64,000 nucleotides of DNA from Galeopsis tetrahit (GCA_963675135.1 OY776119.1:67677727-67741726), one strand, 5' to 3'; shown: positions 10,205 to 22,900, numbered from the stretch's first letter. Numbers and translations: made by a program. Notes: a model not told the origin generated them from the letters alone.

Positions 10205-13200
10205 ATGGAAACACATCACATCTCTACAACACTTAGGCCACCCGTTTTAGATGGTACAAATTATGTATATTGGAAACCTAAGATGCGCATGTATATCAAA
10301 TCTATTAATGAACGTGCATGGAGGACAGTACTTACAGGTTGGGATGCACCAAAAACATCAGTAGATGAAGACAATGAAGTTCAACTCAAGAAGGAAGTTG
10401 ATTGGACGGCTGACGAGATAACAACAACAAGGTTTAATTCTAAAGCTTTAAATTCTATTTTTACTTATGTTGATATTTCTATGTTTAAAATCATTTCTAA
10501 TTGTTCTTCTTCTAAAGAAGCTTGGGATAGATTACAAGTGCATTGTGAAGGTTCGAATAGTGTTCGAAGAATAAAATTTCGAATGCTAGGAACTAAATTT
10601 GAGAATCTCCGAATGAAGGAAGATGAGACCATATCATCTTATAATGAACGTTTAAGTGAGATTTTCAATGAATCACATTCTCTTGGTGATCCTATTTCAA
10701 ATGTGAGAGTAGTTCATAAAATTTTGCGTTCAGTTCCTAAAAAATTTGATGCAAAAATATGTGTTATAGAAGAGGCTAAATATACTGATAAGTTGAGTCA
10801 AAATGAGCTAGTAATTATTCTTAAAATTTATGAGATGAACACTACTCAATTTGATGAAAATTAAGATGATAAAAAAGTGGTTGTTTTTTAAAGGAGAGAC
10901 ATCACAAAGTTCTGAAATACAACTAATTATCACTGAAGTCGATTCAGATGATGATGTGATGGACCTATGTTATGACAATCCAGACCACATGGACTTTCTC
11001 ACTAAGCATTTTAACAAGTTTTTGAAGAAAACAATGAATAGGTCCAAAGGGAACATTCAGCCAAAGATCTAAATCAACACATCAACACCACAACCAGAGA
11101 AGAGAAGGAGTCAATTTCCATCGAGAAAATCACAAAGTGAAGGTAAACCAAGGTATGATCCTGAATATAGAAAATCAGTTCAATGTAATGCATGCTCTGG
11201 ATATGGCCATTATGCAAATGAATGTGTCAATACTAGACTCAAGCAAAAACTGAATTTTAGTGCTACCTTGAGTGATGAATCAAATGATTAAAAAGTTAAA
11301 CCAAAAGAAATTGGATTTTCTTTTCATACTTAGATTGATTATGATGACTCTCTAGATGATGATCTGGATGAAATAGACTCTGATGTTGAAATAGATGTTA
11401 CAACATCTGCAACAACATCATGTCAGAATCACCCATATTTGAATTGTTTTAATGGTTTTGTTGATGATACATGAATGAGGATAGAAGATTCTAAAAATAC
11501 CAGAAGTTGTTGGAGGATTGGAACTCTAAAAAACTCACCCTTGATTCTTTGAATAAAGAGAATGAGGACCTGAAAGGAACAATTACCAAACTAGAAGTTA
11601 TCCTTACCAGAAGAGATTTAAAACTCTGCAAACTAAAGGAAGAATTGAAAAGTTCTACTCTAAGTTTCAGAAAATATGAAAAGAGTGCTTCTGATATGAA
11701 TGATGTTTTGGTATTTGGTAAGTCTAATAATCATGGTTTAGGATATGATGGTAAAACTACATCTATTTCTAAAAGCTTTGAAAATCCTATGGAGTTTATG
11801 AAGGCCAATGCTAAAACATATGTTGAAGCATCAGCACAAACAAAACCTCACAAGGCTAAAACTTTTAAAAAGTTATTTGTTTGTCATTATTGTTCTAAAT
11901 TAGGTCATATTCGTCCTTATTGCTTGAAAATGAAGAAAGATTTTTCTAATGAGAAATTGTTACCTAAAAAGTTATCACATTCGAAGAAACATTTCTCAAA
12001 ATCTACTTGGAAAAGAAATTTGATGGTACCTGTAATGCAGTCTATACTTCTCTGAAAGCATGTTTAGCTGGTCTATGATATTTTGATAGTGGTTGTTCTA
12101 GACATATGACAGGGCAAATTGACTACTTATTTGATTATGTTACTGTAAATGGTGGATATGTTACATATGGTGAAGGTTCAAAAGGAAAAAATCATTAGAA
12201 AATGAACTTTAAATGTTGAAGGTTTTCCTAAGCTTAAGAATGTCTTGCATGTTGATGACTTGCTTTCTAATTTAATTAGTATAAGTCAATTGTGTGATGA
12301 TAATTTGCATGTAAAATTTGACAAAGATTCATGTTATGTTCTTGATAATGACGATGAATGTTTAATGACTGGTACTTTGACAACTGATAATTGTTATCTT
12401 ATTGTAACAAACAATGTATGTAATTTGTCCAAACATAATGAAAATGTCTTATGTCATCAAAGATTGGGTCATGCAAATTATAGATTATTGAAGAAGCTAG
12501 TCAATGCTGACGTTGTGAATGGATTACCAAACTTAAAGTTTGACAAAACCACTGTATGTGGACCATGCCAGAAAGGTAAGTAGGTAAGAGTGTCACATAA
12601 AATGCTGTCACATTGTTCTACACATCGTACTTTTGAATTACTGCACATGGATTTGATGGGTCATATGGAAACTAAAAGCATTGGAGTAAAAAGGTATTCA
12701 CTTGTTGTGGTAGATGATTACTCTAGGTTTACCTGGATAGAATTCTTAAGAGATAAATCTAAAACATTTGATGTTTTTAAAGTTCTTTACAAGAGGTTCA
12801 AAAATGTGTTTAACTTGAAAGTTAGCAAGATTAGAACTGATCATGGTAGAGAATTTGAAAATAGCATGTTTACAGATTTTTGTGAAAAGAAAGGTATAAT
12901 GCAAGAATTTTCATTTCCACGATACCCTGATCATGTATATAAACTTAAGAAAGCTTTGTATGGTCTTAAACAAGCTCCTAGAGCATGGTATGGTAGGCTA
13001 ATTGACTTTCTTTTGGAATTTAGTTTTATTAGAGGAGAAGCCGATAGAACTTTGTTCATTATGCAATCTAGATAAGATATGTTAATTGCTCAAATTTATG
13101 TTGATGACATTGTTTTTGGTTCAACGTGTGATAATATGTTAAAGCAATGACTGCAACATTTGAAATGAGTATGGTTGGAGACTTGAATTATTTTCTAGGT

Positions 13201-14003
13201 CTTCAAATCAAGCAGTGCAAAGATGGAATATTCTTCTCACAAGGTAAGTATGCTAAGAATTTGGTTAAAATGTTTAGTCTTGAAAATTCTAAAAGCATGA
13301 AAACTCATATGGGATCTATTTAAAACTTTGTAAAGACAATGCTGGAAAGGATGTTGATCCAACATTGTATAGATCTATGATAGGAAGTTTGCTTTATCTA
13401 ACCTCTAGTCGACCAGATATTATGTACAATGTTTGTGTTTGTGCAAGGTACCAAGCAAACCCTAAGGAATCTCACCTGAATGCAATGAAGAGAATCATAA
13501 GATATATTGCAGGTACAAGTGAAATTTGGATTTGGTACACAAAGGATACAATTGATGCAGACTGGGCAGGAGATATATATGATAGGAAAAGTACAAGTGC
13601 ATGATGTTTCTACATGGGAAACAACCTTGTGTCATGGCATAGCAAGAAGCAAAATTGTGTCTCACAATCTACGACTGAATCTGAATACATTGCTGCAGGC
13701 AGTTGTTGTACACAACTCCTATGGTTGAGTAAGATGTTTAATGATTATAACTTAGAAAGTGACACATTAACTGTTTTTTGTGATAACACCAGTGCAATCA
13801 ACATTTCTAAAAATCTAGTACAACACTTTTTGACTAAACATATAAGCATTAAACATCATTTCATAAGAGATTTAGTAGAGAAGAGTATTGTGAAGTTAGA
13901 ATATGTTCCCACTGAAAATCAATTTACATATATTTTTACTAAGGCTCTTGACCATGAGAGATTCTCATTTTTTGGGAAATCTCTTGGTATGTGCACAACC
14001 TGA
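10205..14003 (+). pseudogene. Element C gag-pol pseudogene with internal IN-RT deletion
   Basis: The start METHHISTTLRPPV at 10205 matches sister element B. Order: gag UBN2-like domain to 10864; CCHC knuckle CNACSGYGHYANEC near 11190-11230; coiled-coil-like linker 11507-12055; protease motif FDSGCSRHMTG near 12082; GAG-pre-integrase 12245-12583; integrase 12590-12920 with catalytic HMDLMG and RTDHGREFE; partial reverse transcriptase from 12925, including YVDDIVFGS near 13100; RNase H 13365-14003 (SWHSKKQN, TESEYIAAG). Within 12590-13075 the integrase runs straight into the RT block YPDHVYKLKKALYGLKQ. Against B's 970-residue pol this is an in-frame loss of about 440 residues, including the integrase E and the RT N-half. 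Many stops and frameshifts are also present. It cannot make a working pol. Confidence 0.9.
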
Positions 14004-14946
14004 AAATCCAAGATGGATGTTGTTACAAATGCGGTCGCATTTAGAACAACATCAAGGGTAAGTGTAATCTTGATTGATTTAATTTATTCCATGATTCTTT
14101 AAATAATTTCTTTGTAAAATGTCTTTGAATTTGAAATTTGTGGTACAAAAATAGACACAATTTCACCTCTCAAATGCATATAAAAATAGAATGTTGTTAG
14201 CATACTAAAAGATGTAGTTAATCACTGAGTAACTATGGAGCACGGAGTTCACTACTACGATACCTTCTTTTCAAAAGATGATTAACAAATACATCAATAG
14301 GTTTATAATCCATTGAGTAATTACGGGGCACATAGTTCGCTACTACGATGCACTCTACTAGAAAAATGGATCAATATGAACTAGGTGCTACAACACGAAA
14401 AGAAAAGAAAAAATATATATGGTGCAACACAAATGAAGCAAATTCATGTAAAAACCATGTTGAGGTGTATTTATAAATGTCTTGAGTACAACATTAAATG
14501 ATTCAAATTTATTTGTATTAGTTGTTATTATTTAATTAATTTTCTGGAATTTATTTTATTAAATGAAGCATACTAACCCACGTTTTTGTTTTTCCAGGTC
14601 ATGCAATTTTATTTAATTAACTTTGAGCTTAATTATTTAATTAATTATGCATTTTATCCACTAACTCCATGATCCAATATGGGATACCCACATTCTTCTT
14701 CTTGACCGAAACTCAAGGTATCACTATCTGATCATGCACATTTATTCCAGAATTTTTTTAAGTGGTGGGATATTTTAATAACTTCCATTCTATACTCTAT
14801 AAAATCATCTCGTTAGTGTGTGTTTAATACATCAGTGTAAGTTGAATTTTGTAAACTGAATTTTTTAGAAATACAAATTGCAATTGCTTGTTTCGAACTG
14901 TGTGTCCACTTTTTGTGCTCTAATCATTGTTTTGAAGGGATTTAAA
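14004..14946 (+). other. Element C untranslated region between pol and ORF3
   Basis: It is non-coding and alignable to B's region on the other strand. Two diverged copies of a motif around GGAGCACGGAGTTCACTACT occur near 14236 and 14318. At about 14273 (CTTCTTTTCAAAAGATG) it preserves the empty site of the CACTA insertion found in B. Confidence 0.7.
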
Positions 14947-16821
14947 ATGAAAAGGATGAGAAACACTTCATTTTCTCAAGCTGAAAATACTCCATCCTCA
15001 TCTTCTTCAAATCCTCTCCACCTACTCGCTTCAATGGCTTCCAACCAAACCACCAGAAATGCTGCTCCGATCACTGCACCAACCACTGCCGCACCATCAC
15101 CACCGCCACTCGCTGCTCCGACCACCGTCGTCATTCCTCAAAACGCGACCATCGAGGAATTCACACGGGTAATTCAAAATATCTCTTCCAACCTCTTAAA
15201 TTCGATGCCTATGCCTCAAAATTTGTTGGTGACGTTCCCCTGAATTTCCCTACTCAAATTCCTACTCCAATTCAAACCACTACCTCTACACCACAAAATC
15301 CCCAAACTGCAAACCCTACTGAGCCGAAATTTCACATGAAATCATCCCTGAAACCACTATCCCTACTGAAATCGCTCTGATTGCTGCTCCTGTTGTTGAA
15401 ACAACCGAAGCAACTAAGGGAGATGATACTCCCATGGCCGATGCCGCACCTGAAAAAGCAGAGGATTCTGCCCACACTGGCTCCTCTCTCTCTTAATCAA
15501 GTGAGTCAGAGCCCATGCCTCTGAAATCTTCCTTGGCTAAGGGAAAACGAAAGTGGGGCCCAAAGAAACCAAAAAGGAGGTCCAACCGAGTGTTTTCGAG
15601 GGTGAACTATGCTGAAAGTTCAAAGAAGAAGAAGCCCGTAGTTGGTGATGTAGCTAAAACCCCTATTCAAGTCTTTGCGGATTCTGAAAATGATAGTTCT
15701 GATGGTGAAGTTGCTGGGAAAGTGAGTTCTGAAGAGGAGGATGTCACTCTAATGGAGCTGTGCAAAAAGAAAGGAAAGAAACCTAAGCAAAGGAAGGATG
15801 CTACTCCAGTTGCTCCAGCACCTGTTGCAACCTCTTTTCCTGATAGCAGTTCTGATGAGTCTGATCAACCCAACTCTGAGTCAGAGAACACCTCTAATGG
15901 TGATGAAGGTACACCTACTTCTGAAATTGATGTAGAAATGGAGACCTCTGAGGATAGGTTAGCTAATTTGTCAAGGAGAAAGTTATTAATTGAACGTAGG
16001 ATATCTGTGACTTATTTTGATTCTAAGGGTTTGGTTAGATTTCTTGAGGATATAAACTTACTGCATGTTACGTTTAGTGAATCATTTGTTGCAAAATGGG
16101 TTTATGAGTTTTATTTTTGTTTGAGAAAGAGCAATGGTAGAAGAACATCTCAATGTTATGTAATTGTAAGGTTTAGAGAAAAAGATCTTCATTTTACACC
16201 CAAATTGATTAATGATTTTTTACACCTTGAAACTATTGAGGAGGTTGAGGAACCCTCAATGGATGTAATTGCTCAGGCGGTTACAGGTGGTAGGGTGATG
16301 AGATGGAAAAAGTAATGCTTGCATGTAACCTTACTTCTTTATATTCGGTGCTACATAAGTTGATTGTGTATAACTGGATTCCATCCACAAACTCCACAAA
16401 GGCCACGATGAGTCAAGCTATACTTCTTTATAGAATTGTGGTAATGAGAAACTTCAACCTTGAGATGACTATATTTCATCATATGATGAAGTTTTCAGGG
16501 ACAATTTCTGACAAAGGCAACCTGCCTTACCCAGCTCTTATCTATGGATATTTGAGACACAACAACTACCAAAGAGATAAACATGATATGTTGAGGGGGA
16601 GAGTACCTCAAATTACAGTGTCTCATAAGCTGATGAGTGGAGATAGAGTTGTTGATCTCTCTATACAAGGTGCTGAAAGAGCTCAACAAGAAGTCCCTGA
16701 TGCTGCTCCTAATGTCCCAAACACTGCCAGCCACATTCCTATCTCCAGAGACTTTATACTTTCCCAATTAACTCATTTGCAAGATACCATCAATGAATTG
16801 CAGTTCATGAATGACTACTAG
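14947..16821 (+). pseudogene. Element C ORF3 pseudogene (putative plant transposon protein-like)
   Basis: This extra ORF lies between pol and the expected 3' LTR. It opens with a Ser/Pro/Ala/Thr-rich region (14947-15243). Then comes a basic block ending RRSNRVFSRVNYAES (about 15570-15620), an acidic Ser/Glu-rich linker, and a globular segment (about 15960-16650) with RRKLLIERRISVTYFDSKG, FLEDINLL and KLINDFLHL. It ends in a helical tail HLQDTINELQF. The segment resembles plant proteins annotated as 'putative plant transposon protein'; function is unknown. There is a gap or stop between 15243 and 15515, and a one-base shift near 16305 after RVMRWKK. The layout is conserved in B at 23.3-25.5 kb. 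Confidence 0.7.
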
Positions 16822-17424
16822 ATGAAGAAACTTTCTGCTACACCAGAGGGGAGGCTGAACTTCAAAGGATGCAATGTGCAGATTTCTGTTGATGTAGTTG
16901 TTATTACAGCAAATGATGCATCTTGTTCAGATTCTGCCTCACTGTTTTATTTTATCTTGTTCTCTGATATACTAATTTGATTGTTTTAGCTCTGATTGAC
17001 AATTTTTTTTGTTAAGTTTTACAAACTCAATACTTTATTTCCTTAGTTGATTAGGATATTATATTAGTTGATAGGAGTTCATTTTACTTTGAACGTATTT
17101 TCGCTTCACATTACTCTGATTGTAACTTGTTTCTTTAATTCCCTTTAGCTCTCATTATTTCACTTTGAAACAGGGTGTGTTAAATGAGTATATTACTTAC
17201 TCATTTTATTTTTGGAAGATATTACTAGGACAAGTGTTCTATTTAGTATTCAGAGTACTAAAGTCACTTAGTGTTGTATATTTTCTTGTTTCTTTCACTA
17301 TTTGATCATATGTTACAACAGGTGTTGACTTGACTAGTACATGGATATAATGGTAATACTCTAGCATGTACATAAAACTGGTTTATATATGTTTACATAT
17401 GTTTATCTGTTACGTCCTTATTAC
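16822..17424 (+). other. Element C 3' region without PPT/LTR junction
   Basis: It is non-coding and T-rich. The usual polypurine tract followed by TGTTGAT is not found here. Instead the sequence passes, somewhere around 17340-17430, into copia A coding sequence. The true 3' LTR junction of this C copy is therefore missing. Confidence 0.6.
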
Positions 17425-17570
17425 CAAATCCTACTGTTTGTTCGCCTTGCCAGTTGGCTAAGAGCAAGAAATTACCTTTTCCGCTGAATGATAAACGTGC
17501 TTCCTCTGTTCTTGATATAGTTCATTGTGATTTATGGGGACCCGCTCCAGTTACTTCTTCTGCTAGTTAT
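17425..17570 (+). pseudogene. Copia element A, left part (GAG-pre-integrase end)
   Basis: Reading CSPCQLAKSKKLPFPLND and DLWGPAPVT, this is the end of the GAG-pre-integrase domain, closely matching element G at 53.5 kb. The frame stops at TCTGCTAGTTAT, where LTR C2 begins. The reading resumes in phase after the LTR if one copy of the 5-bp target site is removed. Confidence 0.85.
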
Positions 17571-18380
17571 TGTTGATATTGAAGACTTGGTGATGTTATC
17601 ACACAAGGCTGCAACATCTTAATTCAACCTTTCTTATTTTTCCTAAGTCTAAATTCCGTGTTCTAGCTAATGCTGCTTTGGATGTTGTAACATCGCAGGT
17701 TGAAGATCTAGAATATTCTACACGGTTCCAGACTGGAAGGTTCTGGAAGATTGCAAAATGATGTAGATCATGCGGTTACTTTGAAAAACGTCCAGAATTG
17801 GCTAGAAAAACATAAAAGGCGGTTGGGGGAAAAAGAAGGAATGAGATCCTACATTTTAGGAGATCATGGATGAAGGTTCTAGGCTCCATTTCCACGTCTA
17901 TAAATAGGCTAGAACCGTGTTCATCATCCAACCAACGAAGTGCCATTCTTTAAGTCCTAAACTAGTGTTCATCATGTTAGGAATTAATTGCCATTGGCAT
18001 GATCTTGTCGTTGTACCGAAGAGTTCAAACTTCATGTACAACATAGACTTTTCTATACTTCTTTGATAGAGAGATCATAGAGTTAGATTATTTTTTGGTA
18101 GTGTTTTTACACTTAAGCCATCTTTAGACTAGATAGATTATCGAGTTTTATTTCCGTTGTGAATATTTATTCACACACCATTTGTATTCACACATTGATT
18201 AGTGAAAGTTTAGCCATGAGGCTCACGCATAGATTTTAAATTAAAATCTATGTAAAAGTTATTTACTATGTCTTTGTGTTTTCATTCTTTAAAGTCTTCC
18301 GCTATTCGTAATTTGATATTCTGTAATCGAGTCAGTGTTGCATTGAGTGTTAAAACATTTACTTAACACGCACACTTTCA
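17571..18380 (+). mobile_element. LTR C2 inside copia A (solo LTR as read)
   Basis: It begins TGTTGATATTGAAG and ends CACACTTTCA (810 bp), the same family as LTR C1. Flanks GTTAT (17566-17570) and ATTAT (18381-18385) form a 5-bp target-site duplication with one change. No PBS follows and no PPT precedes it, and the copia A frame continues on both sides. It therefore behaves as a solo LTR. TATA box at 17899-17906. Confidence 0.85.
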
Positions 18381-19493
18381 ATTATCCTTATTATGCATCT
18401 TTTATGGATGACTTTTCTCGATTTTCTTGGCTTTATCCTATGCATGCGAAGTCCAATTTTTATGATATATTGGTGAGATTTCAATCTGATGGAGGAACTG
18501 AGTTTTTCAATCTGATGGAGGAACTGAGTTTGTGAACAAACATGTTAATGAATTAATGATTAATAATGGCATCCTTCATCGAATTTATTGTCCATATACT
18601 CCACAGTAAAATGGCAGGGCAGAACGCAAGCACCGACACATCACTGAAACTGGTCTTTCTATGTTATTTCATGCTTCTGCTCCTGCGTCTTGGTAGTTTG
18701 AGACTTTTACTAAGACTGTCAATGTCATAAATTGACTTCCCTCGTCTGTTTTTGGATAACAAGTCTCCATATGAATTATTGTTTCACTCTATTCTGAATT
18801 ATACTATCTTCAAACCCTTCGGATGTCGAGTGTTTCCTTTCCTCCGGGATTTTGCAGAAAATAAGTTATCACCTCTCAGCCGTCCATGCATTTTTTTGGG
18901 ATACAACAGTATTCATAAGGGTTTTCGGTTTTTCAATCCTTCTTTCGCTAAAGTTTTGTTACTCACCATGCGCAGTTTGACGAACATGTGTTCCCTCTCT
19001 CTGGTAGTAATTCCTCCTCGTCCACTGACTTGCTTGTTTCAAGCTTCTTGGATAATAACTCGTCGTCCACACCATCGTCTTCTATTCCTCTTGATCGGGT
19101 TCCACCTGCTCGACCAACTTTGTGTCGCCTCTATCTAGATGTTGAGATGTCCCCCGACATTAACACGACACACCCTCCACTTGGTGAAACCGCGCCGGTT
19201 CCACCTGTACCGGATTCTCCCACGACGGTTCCACCTGTAGTTGATCCTCCTCCTTCTCCGCTCGTACCGATGATTACTTGTTCATTGGCGGGTGTCTTCA
19301 AGCCGAGGTATCCCGTTGACATTGCCTCGACTGCTCTACTTACTGCTCTCGTTGATGCCTCTAAGCCTAAGGGTTTCAAGTCTGCCTCAAAGTTTCCACG
19401 TTGGGTTCGTGCTATACAGGAGGAGATTGATGCACTAATGGATAATAAGACTTGGGATTTGGTCCCTCGCCCTCCAAACACCAACATTGTCGG
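18381..19493 (+). pseudogene. Copia element A, right part (integrase to start of RT)
   Basis: Integrase core MDDFSRFSWLYPM, then SDGGTEF, a mutated TPQ(stop)NGRAERKHRH block, then LLFHSILNYTIFKPFGCRV and FLGYNSIHKGFRFF. A proline-rich linker (about 19000-19300) leads into the RT start EEIDALMDNKTWDLVPRP. A 26-bp tandem duplication at 18481-18532 (TCAATCTGATGGAGGAACTG) and several stops break it. The sequence is cut at codon ...NTNIVG by element B at 19494. The remaining RT/RNase H half is not in the window on the plus strand. Closest relative here is element G (50.7-55.4 kb). Confidence 0.88.
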
Positions 19494-20351
19494 TGAAAGT
19501 GTGCTGATATTAAGTGTTTAAGTATAAGTAGATTAATGATGTACTAAATGTTGGGACAAATTGTACAACACTGACTCTAACAGAATATCAGAAATAAAGA
19601 TACACAGCGGAAGACTTGAAACACTAAAAATAAACGAGACACAATGGAAATATTTTTCACATAGATTTTATAAATAAAAATCTATGTGAGCCTTACGGCG
19701 AAATATCAATACTTATCTTCAAGTACAAATGTTGTGTGAAATGTTACAACAATAATCTTCACAACTAAAACTATAAACGAGGCAGGTGCCCAGTTTTGAA
19801 AACGAACTAAGTGTATAAAATTTCACATTGTCGAAATGCTAGTCTATCTATGATTACACTCTCGATAGATAAGAAAAGCACACAACCATACGGGTGGGAT
19901 ACTTCGTATGATCTAAAATGTATAACTACTGGCCACAATTCATAACAGGGATGAACGCTCAGTCTAGGAGATTGATCGAATAGAATACACTGAATTGTGG
20001 AGCCTTCCTTCGGTATTTATAGAGTAGGGTGCATATTCTAGAGGCTTCCAACATTGAGGTCCTATTTTTTAGGAGCTCAACTTCCATGATCTTTCTAGAT
20101 CCTTCTTGCACGTTCCAGGTCATTCCAAACTGCTTCCAGCCTCTTCTAGCTCTTCTAGGACGTTCTGCAATATTCTGGAATCTTCTAGGTTCCAGATCCT
20201 TGTAGAAGCTTCTAGACTCTGCCAGAAATGCTGTAACATTTAGCTTAAAATTTAATGAAACATTTCAGAAAGGACTTAGAAAAAATCTCGGAAGGTCAAA
20301 TTAAGATGTTGTTGAGAATGTTGATACATTTAAGAATTCACAACATCTACA
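19494..20351 (-). mobile_element. 3' LTR of element B (858 bp)
   Basis: On the minus strand it starts TGTAGATGTTG at 20351 and ends CACACTTTCA at 19494. Minus-strand TATAAATA lies at 20014-20021. A purine-rich AATTGAGGGAGAT abuts its start. It shares its last bases and layout with LTR C1/C2 but is clearly diverged from them. Confidence 0.88.
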
Positions 20352-20364
20352 ATCTCCCTCAATT
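20352..20364 (-). other. Polypurine tract of element B
   Basis: The minus strand reads TTGAGGGAGAT immediately before LTR TGTAGATG, the plus-strand priming site for reverse transcription. Confidence 0.75.
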
Positions 20365-20757
20365 TGACCTTTCGACTACAACACACCTAATGCACACATA
20401 TTTCTATACATACTCAGTATTATGTACTTAGTTGAGGTTGACATCATTGCTAAGCACTAGTCAAGACAATACCTGTTGTAATCGTTGGATCAAATCAAAT
20501 GAAGATCAAGGACAATCTTACAATGATCTGCGCCATAAGATCAAGATAATTTTATCCAAAACAGAACAAGTATAAACAATACACTTATTCACAACATAAG
20601 TAACTTTACTAAAATCCTAAGTTAAGTTTTGGAAGAACAACTTAAGACTTAAGTAAGACACTAACACAATAACAAAACAAAATCAAGACAAAAACAACTA
20701 ACAACAGAGCAAAATATAACTAAACTGGATAAAAACTAAGAGTAAACAACCTGCAGT
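20365..20757 (-). other. Element B 3' untranslated region, distal part
   Basis: Non-coding, A-rich on the plus strand. It is separated by the hAT insertion from the proximal part (22990-23268), which continues the same region. No further feature seen. Confidence 0.6.
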
Positions 20758-21235
20758 TAGGGGTGGAAATAGGCTGGGCTAGGCTAGGCTTTACATGAAA
20801 AAGCCTGGGCCTGGTTTATAAATATTGAGCCTGAGCCTGGCCTGTTATCTATGATAGGCTTTTTTTGCAGCCTTGGCCTGACCTTTTAAGTAAACAGGTC
20901 AGGTCTACGAGCCTTTTAGAAACCTATTAAATATGAATCGTAGTTCAATATTCAAAGTTGCAAATAAAATTCACTACCAAAAAAATGCATTACAACGATG
21001 AGTTTAAATACAAACATTATAACATTTTCTCAAGTACTAAAATAAATTTAACTTACTTTAATTTAATATAAATGTTAGTACTAAATTTTAAGAATGACTT
21101 ATTATAAAATATAATATTATATAGGCCGGCCTGTTAGGCTTATAAGTGTTTATATAAAGCCTAAGCCTAGCCTACTTAACTAAATAGGCTTTTTCAAAAG
21201 CCTTAGCCCGGCTCATATTATAAATTGTTGGGATA

Positions 21236-22900
21236 TGAATCCTATAAACAATGTTCTAATTGATGAAAGTATGTTTTGATGGCCAAAAGCAACTTAAAGT
21301 TAGTGATATATGTGGTTCTAAGTCATCTTAACTAAGTCATCTGAATATAAGCTTACTAATCTGATGAGAAACTTAAAATTGAGATTACTGATCTTAATGT
21401 TAACTGGAGTAAGTTTACTGATCTTAGTTAGTAATATTAAGAATAAAATTACTGATCTTAACTGAGTCATGTGAAATAAGATTACTGATCTGAGTATGGA
21501 AACTGAGAATAATTTTAGTGATCTTATATGAGATATTTGAAATCTGAGTTACTGATCTTATATACTTACTGATCTTATATACTTACTGATCTTATATGCT
21601 TACTTGTCTTATATGTAAGTTACTGATCTTAAGTGTTTACTGATCTTATATAAAAGTTATTGAACTTACATGAGTTACTGATCTTATGAGTTACTGATCT
21701 TATTGGTTACTGATCTGATATATGAACTGTTAGGAACTAAGCTGATGTTATGTATTGTATAGACAGCTTATAGTATAGGACTTAGATATACTCATCTGTA
21801 TATAGTTCAGTTGATGTATAGATAGGTTTTATATATGTAAAGTTGTATTTTATTGTATTCAGCAGTGTAAAGTTCGGAACAGTAGATTAGAAGAAGATCA
21901 GAAGATTAAAGAAGACTAAGAAGACTCAGAGGACTACTTCAGAATAAGAAGACTTCAAGAAGAGTTGAAGAAGAGCTTAGAAGAAATCTGGAGAAGTTTT
22001 GAAAAAGTTTTTGGTTACTGTGCTGATTGAATCAGAAGAGTAAAAATCAGCAGAGTAAAATCCGAAGAGTAAAAATCAGAACAGAAAGTTACTGTGCTGA
22101 TTTGTTGAAATTGAAGAATAAGTTTGGAAAGCTTATTTAAGGAGTAACTGAAGATATATTGAAGAGATGCTGACTTAAAAAGGAAGTTACAAAGTCGGTT
22201 ACAAGAAGAAGTTACAAAAACAGTTTTAGAGTTAGTTGAGAGTTAGTTCACAAACTGCTAACTGTCATACTAAGTTCTATAAATACTGTATGATCTCCTA
22301 CTGCTACTACTGTGCAATTACTGATCTTAGAGAATTCAAAGAGCAAGTCTACAAGCAAGAACTCACAGAGTTGAAGGAGATTGAAGAAGAAGAAGCCACT
22401 GAATTGAAGAGAAGAATCAAAGGCTATTCAAAGAGAAGTTTTACTTTTCAAGTTTAAGTTTGTATTTTGTAAAACAAGTGTGCTAGTTACTTGTAGAATT
22501 ACTAGTAGATCGAAGATATACCTGGAGGTATAATCGAAAAGATCAAAGTCTTAATCTTGGGACTTTAAGCCACAAGAAGCTCAAGAAGAGTAATAAAACT
22601 TCACAACTGGGATTGTGAGAGTGGATGTAGACATTTGTCGAACCACTATAAAATTCTGTGTTCTTTACATTTACTGTTTGTTATTTGTTTGAATTGTTTA
22701 ATCAAGAACATTAAGAGTTAACAAAGATAAAGATCTAGATAAAAGTTGAGTATAAACTTAATTGGGCTCATTAGTAATCTGATTATTCCGCATTGTGTAT
22801 TCTGATATATTGAAAGATTTTTGAAAAGTCTATTCACCCCTCCCCTCTAGACATTTTCACTAGCTTACTCAATATTATTAACTCAACTTTGGGACCAACA
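21236..22900 (+). mobile_element. Sirevirus-type solo LTR (1665 bp) inside the hAT
   Basis: It starts TGTTGGGATATGAATCC and ends GGGACCAACA, the same terminal sequences as element D's LTRs. The perfect 5-bp duplication TAAAT flanks it (21231-21235, 22901-22905). It is about 390 bp longer than D's LTR, largely through a run of TTACTGATCTTA-like repeats. No internal region remains. Confidence 0.92.
21340..21725 (+). repeat. TTACTGATCTTA degenerate repeat cluster in the LTR
   Basis: The 12-mer TTACTGATCTTA or a close variant recurs about 15 times at irregular spacing of 15-40 bp. The tightest part (about 21545-21640) has TATACTTACTGATCTTA in tandem. Element D's LTR has only scattered traces of this motif. 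Confidence 0.8.
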
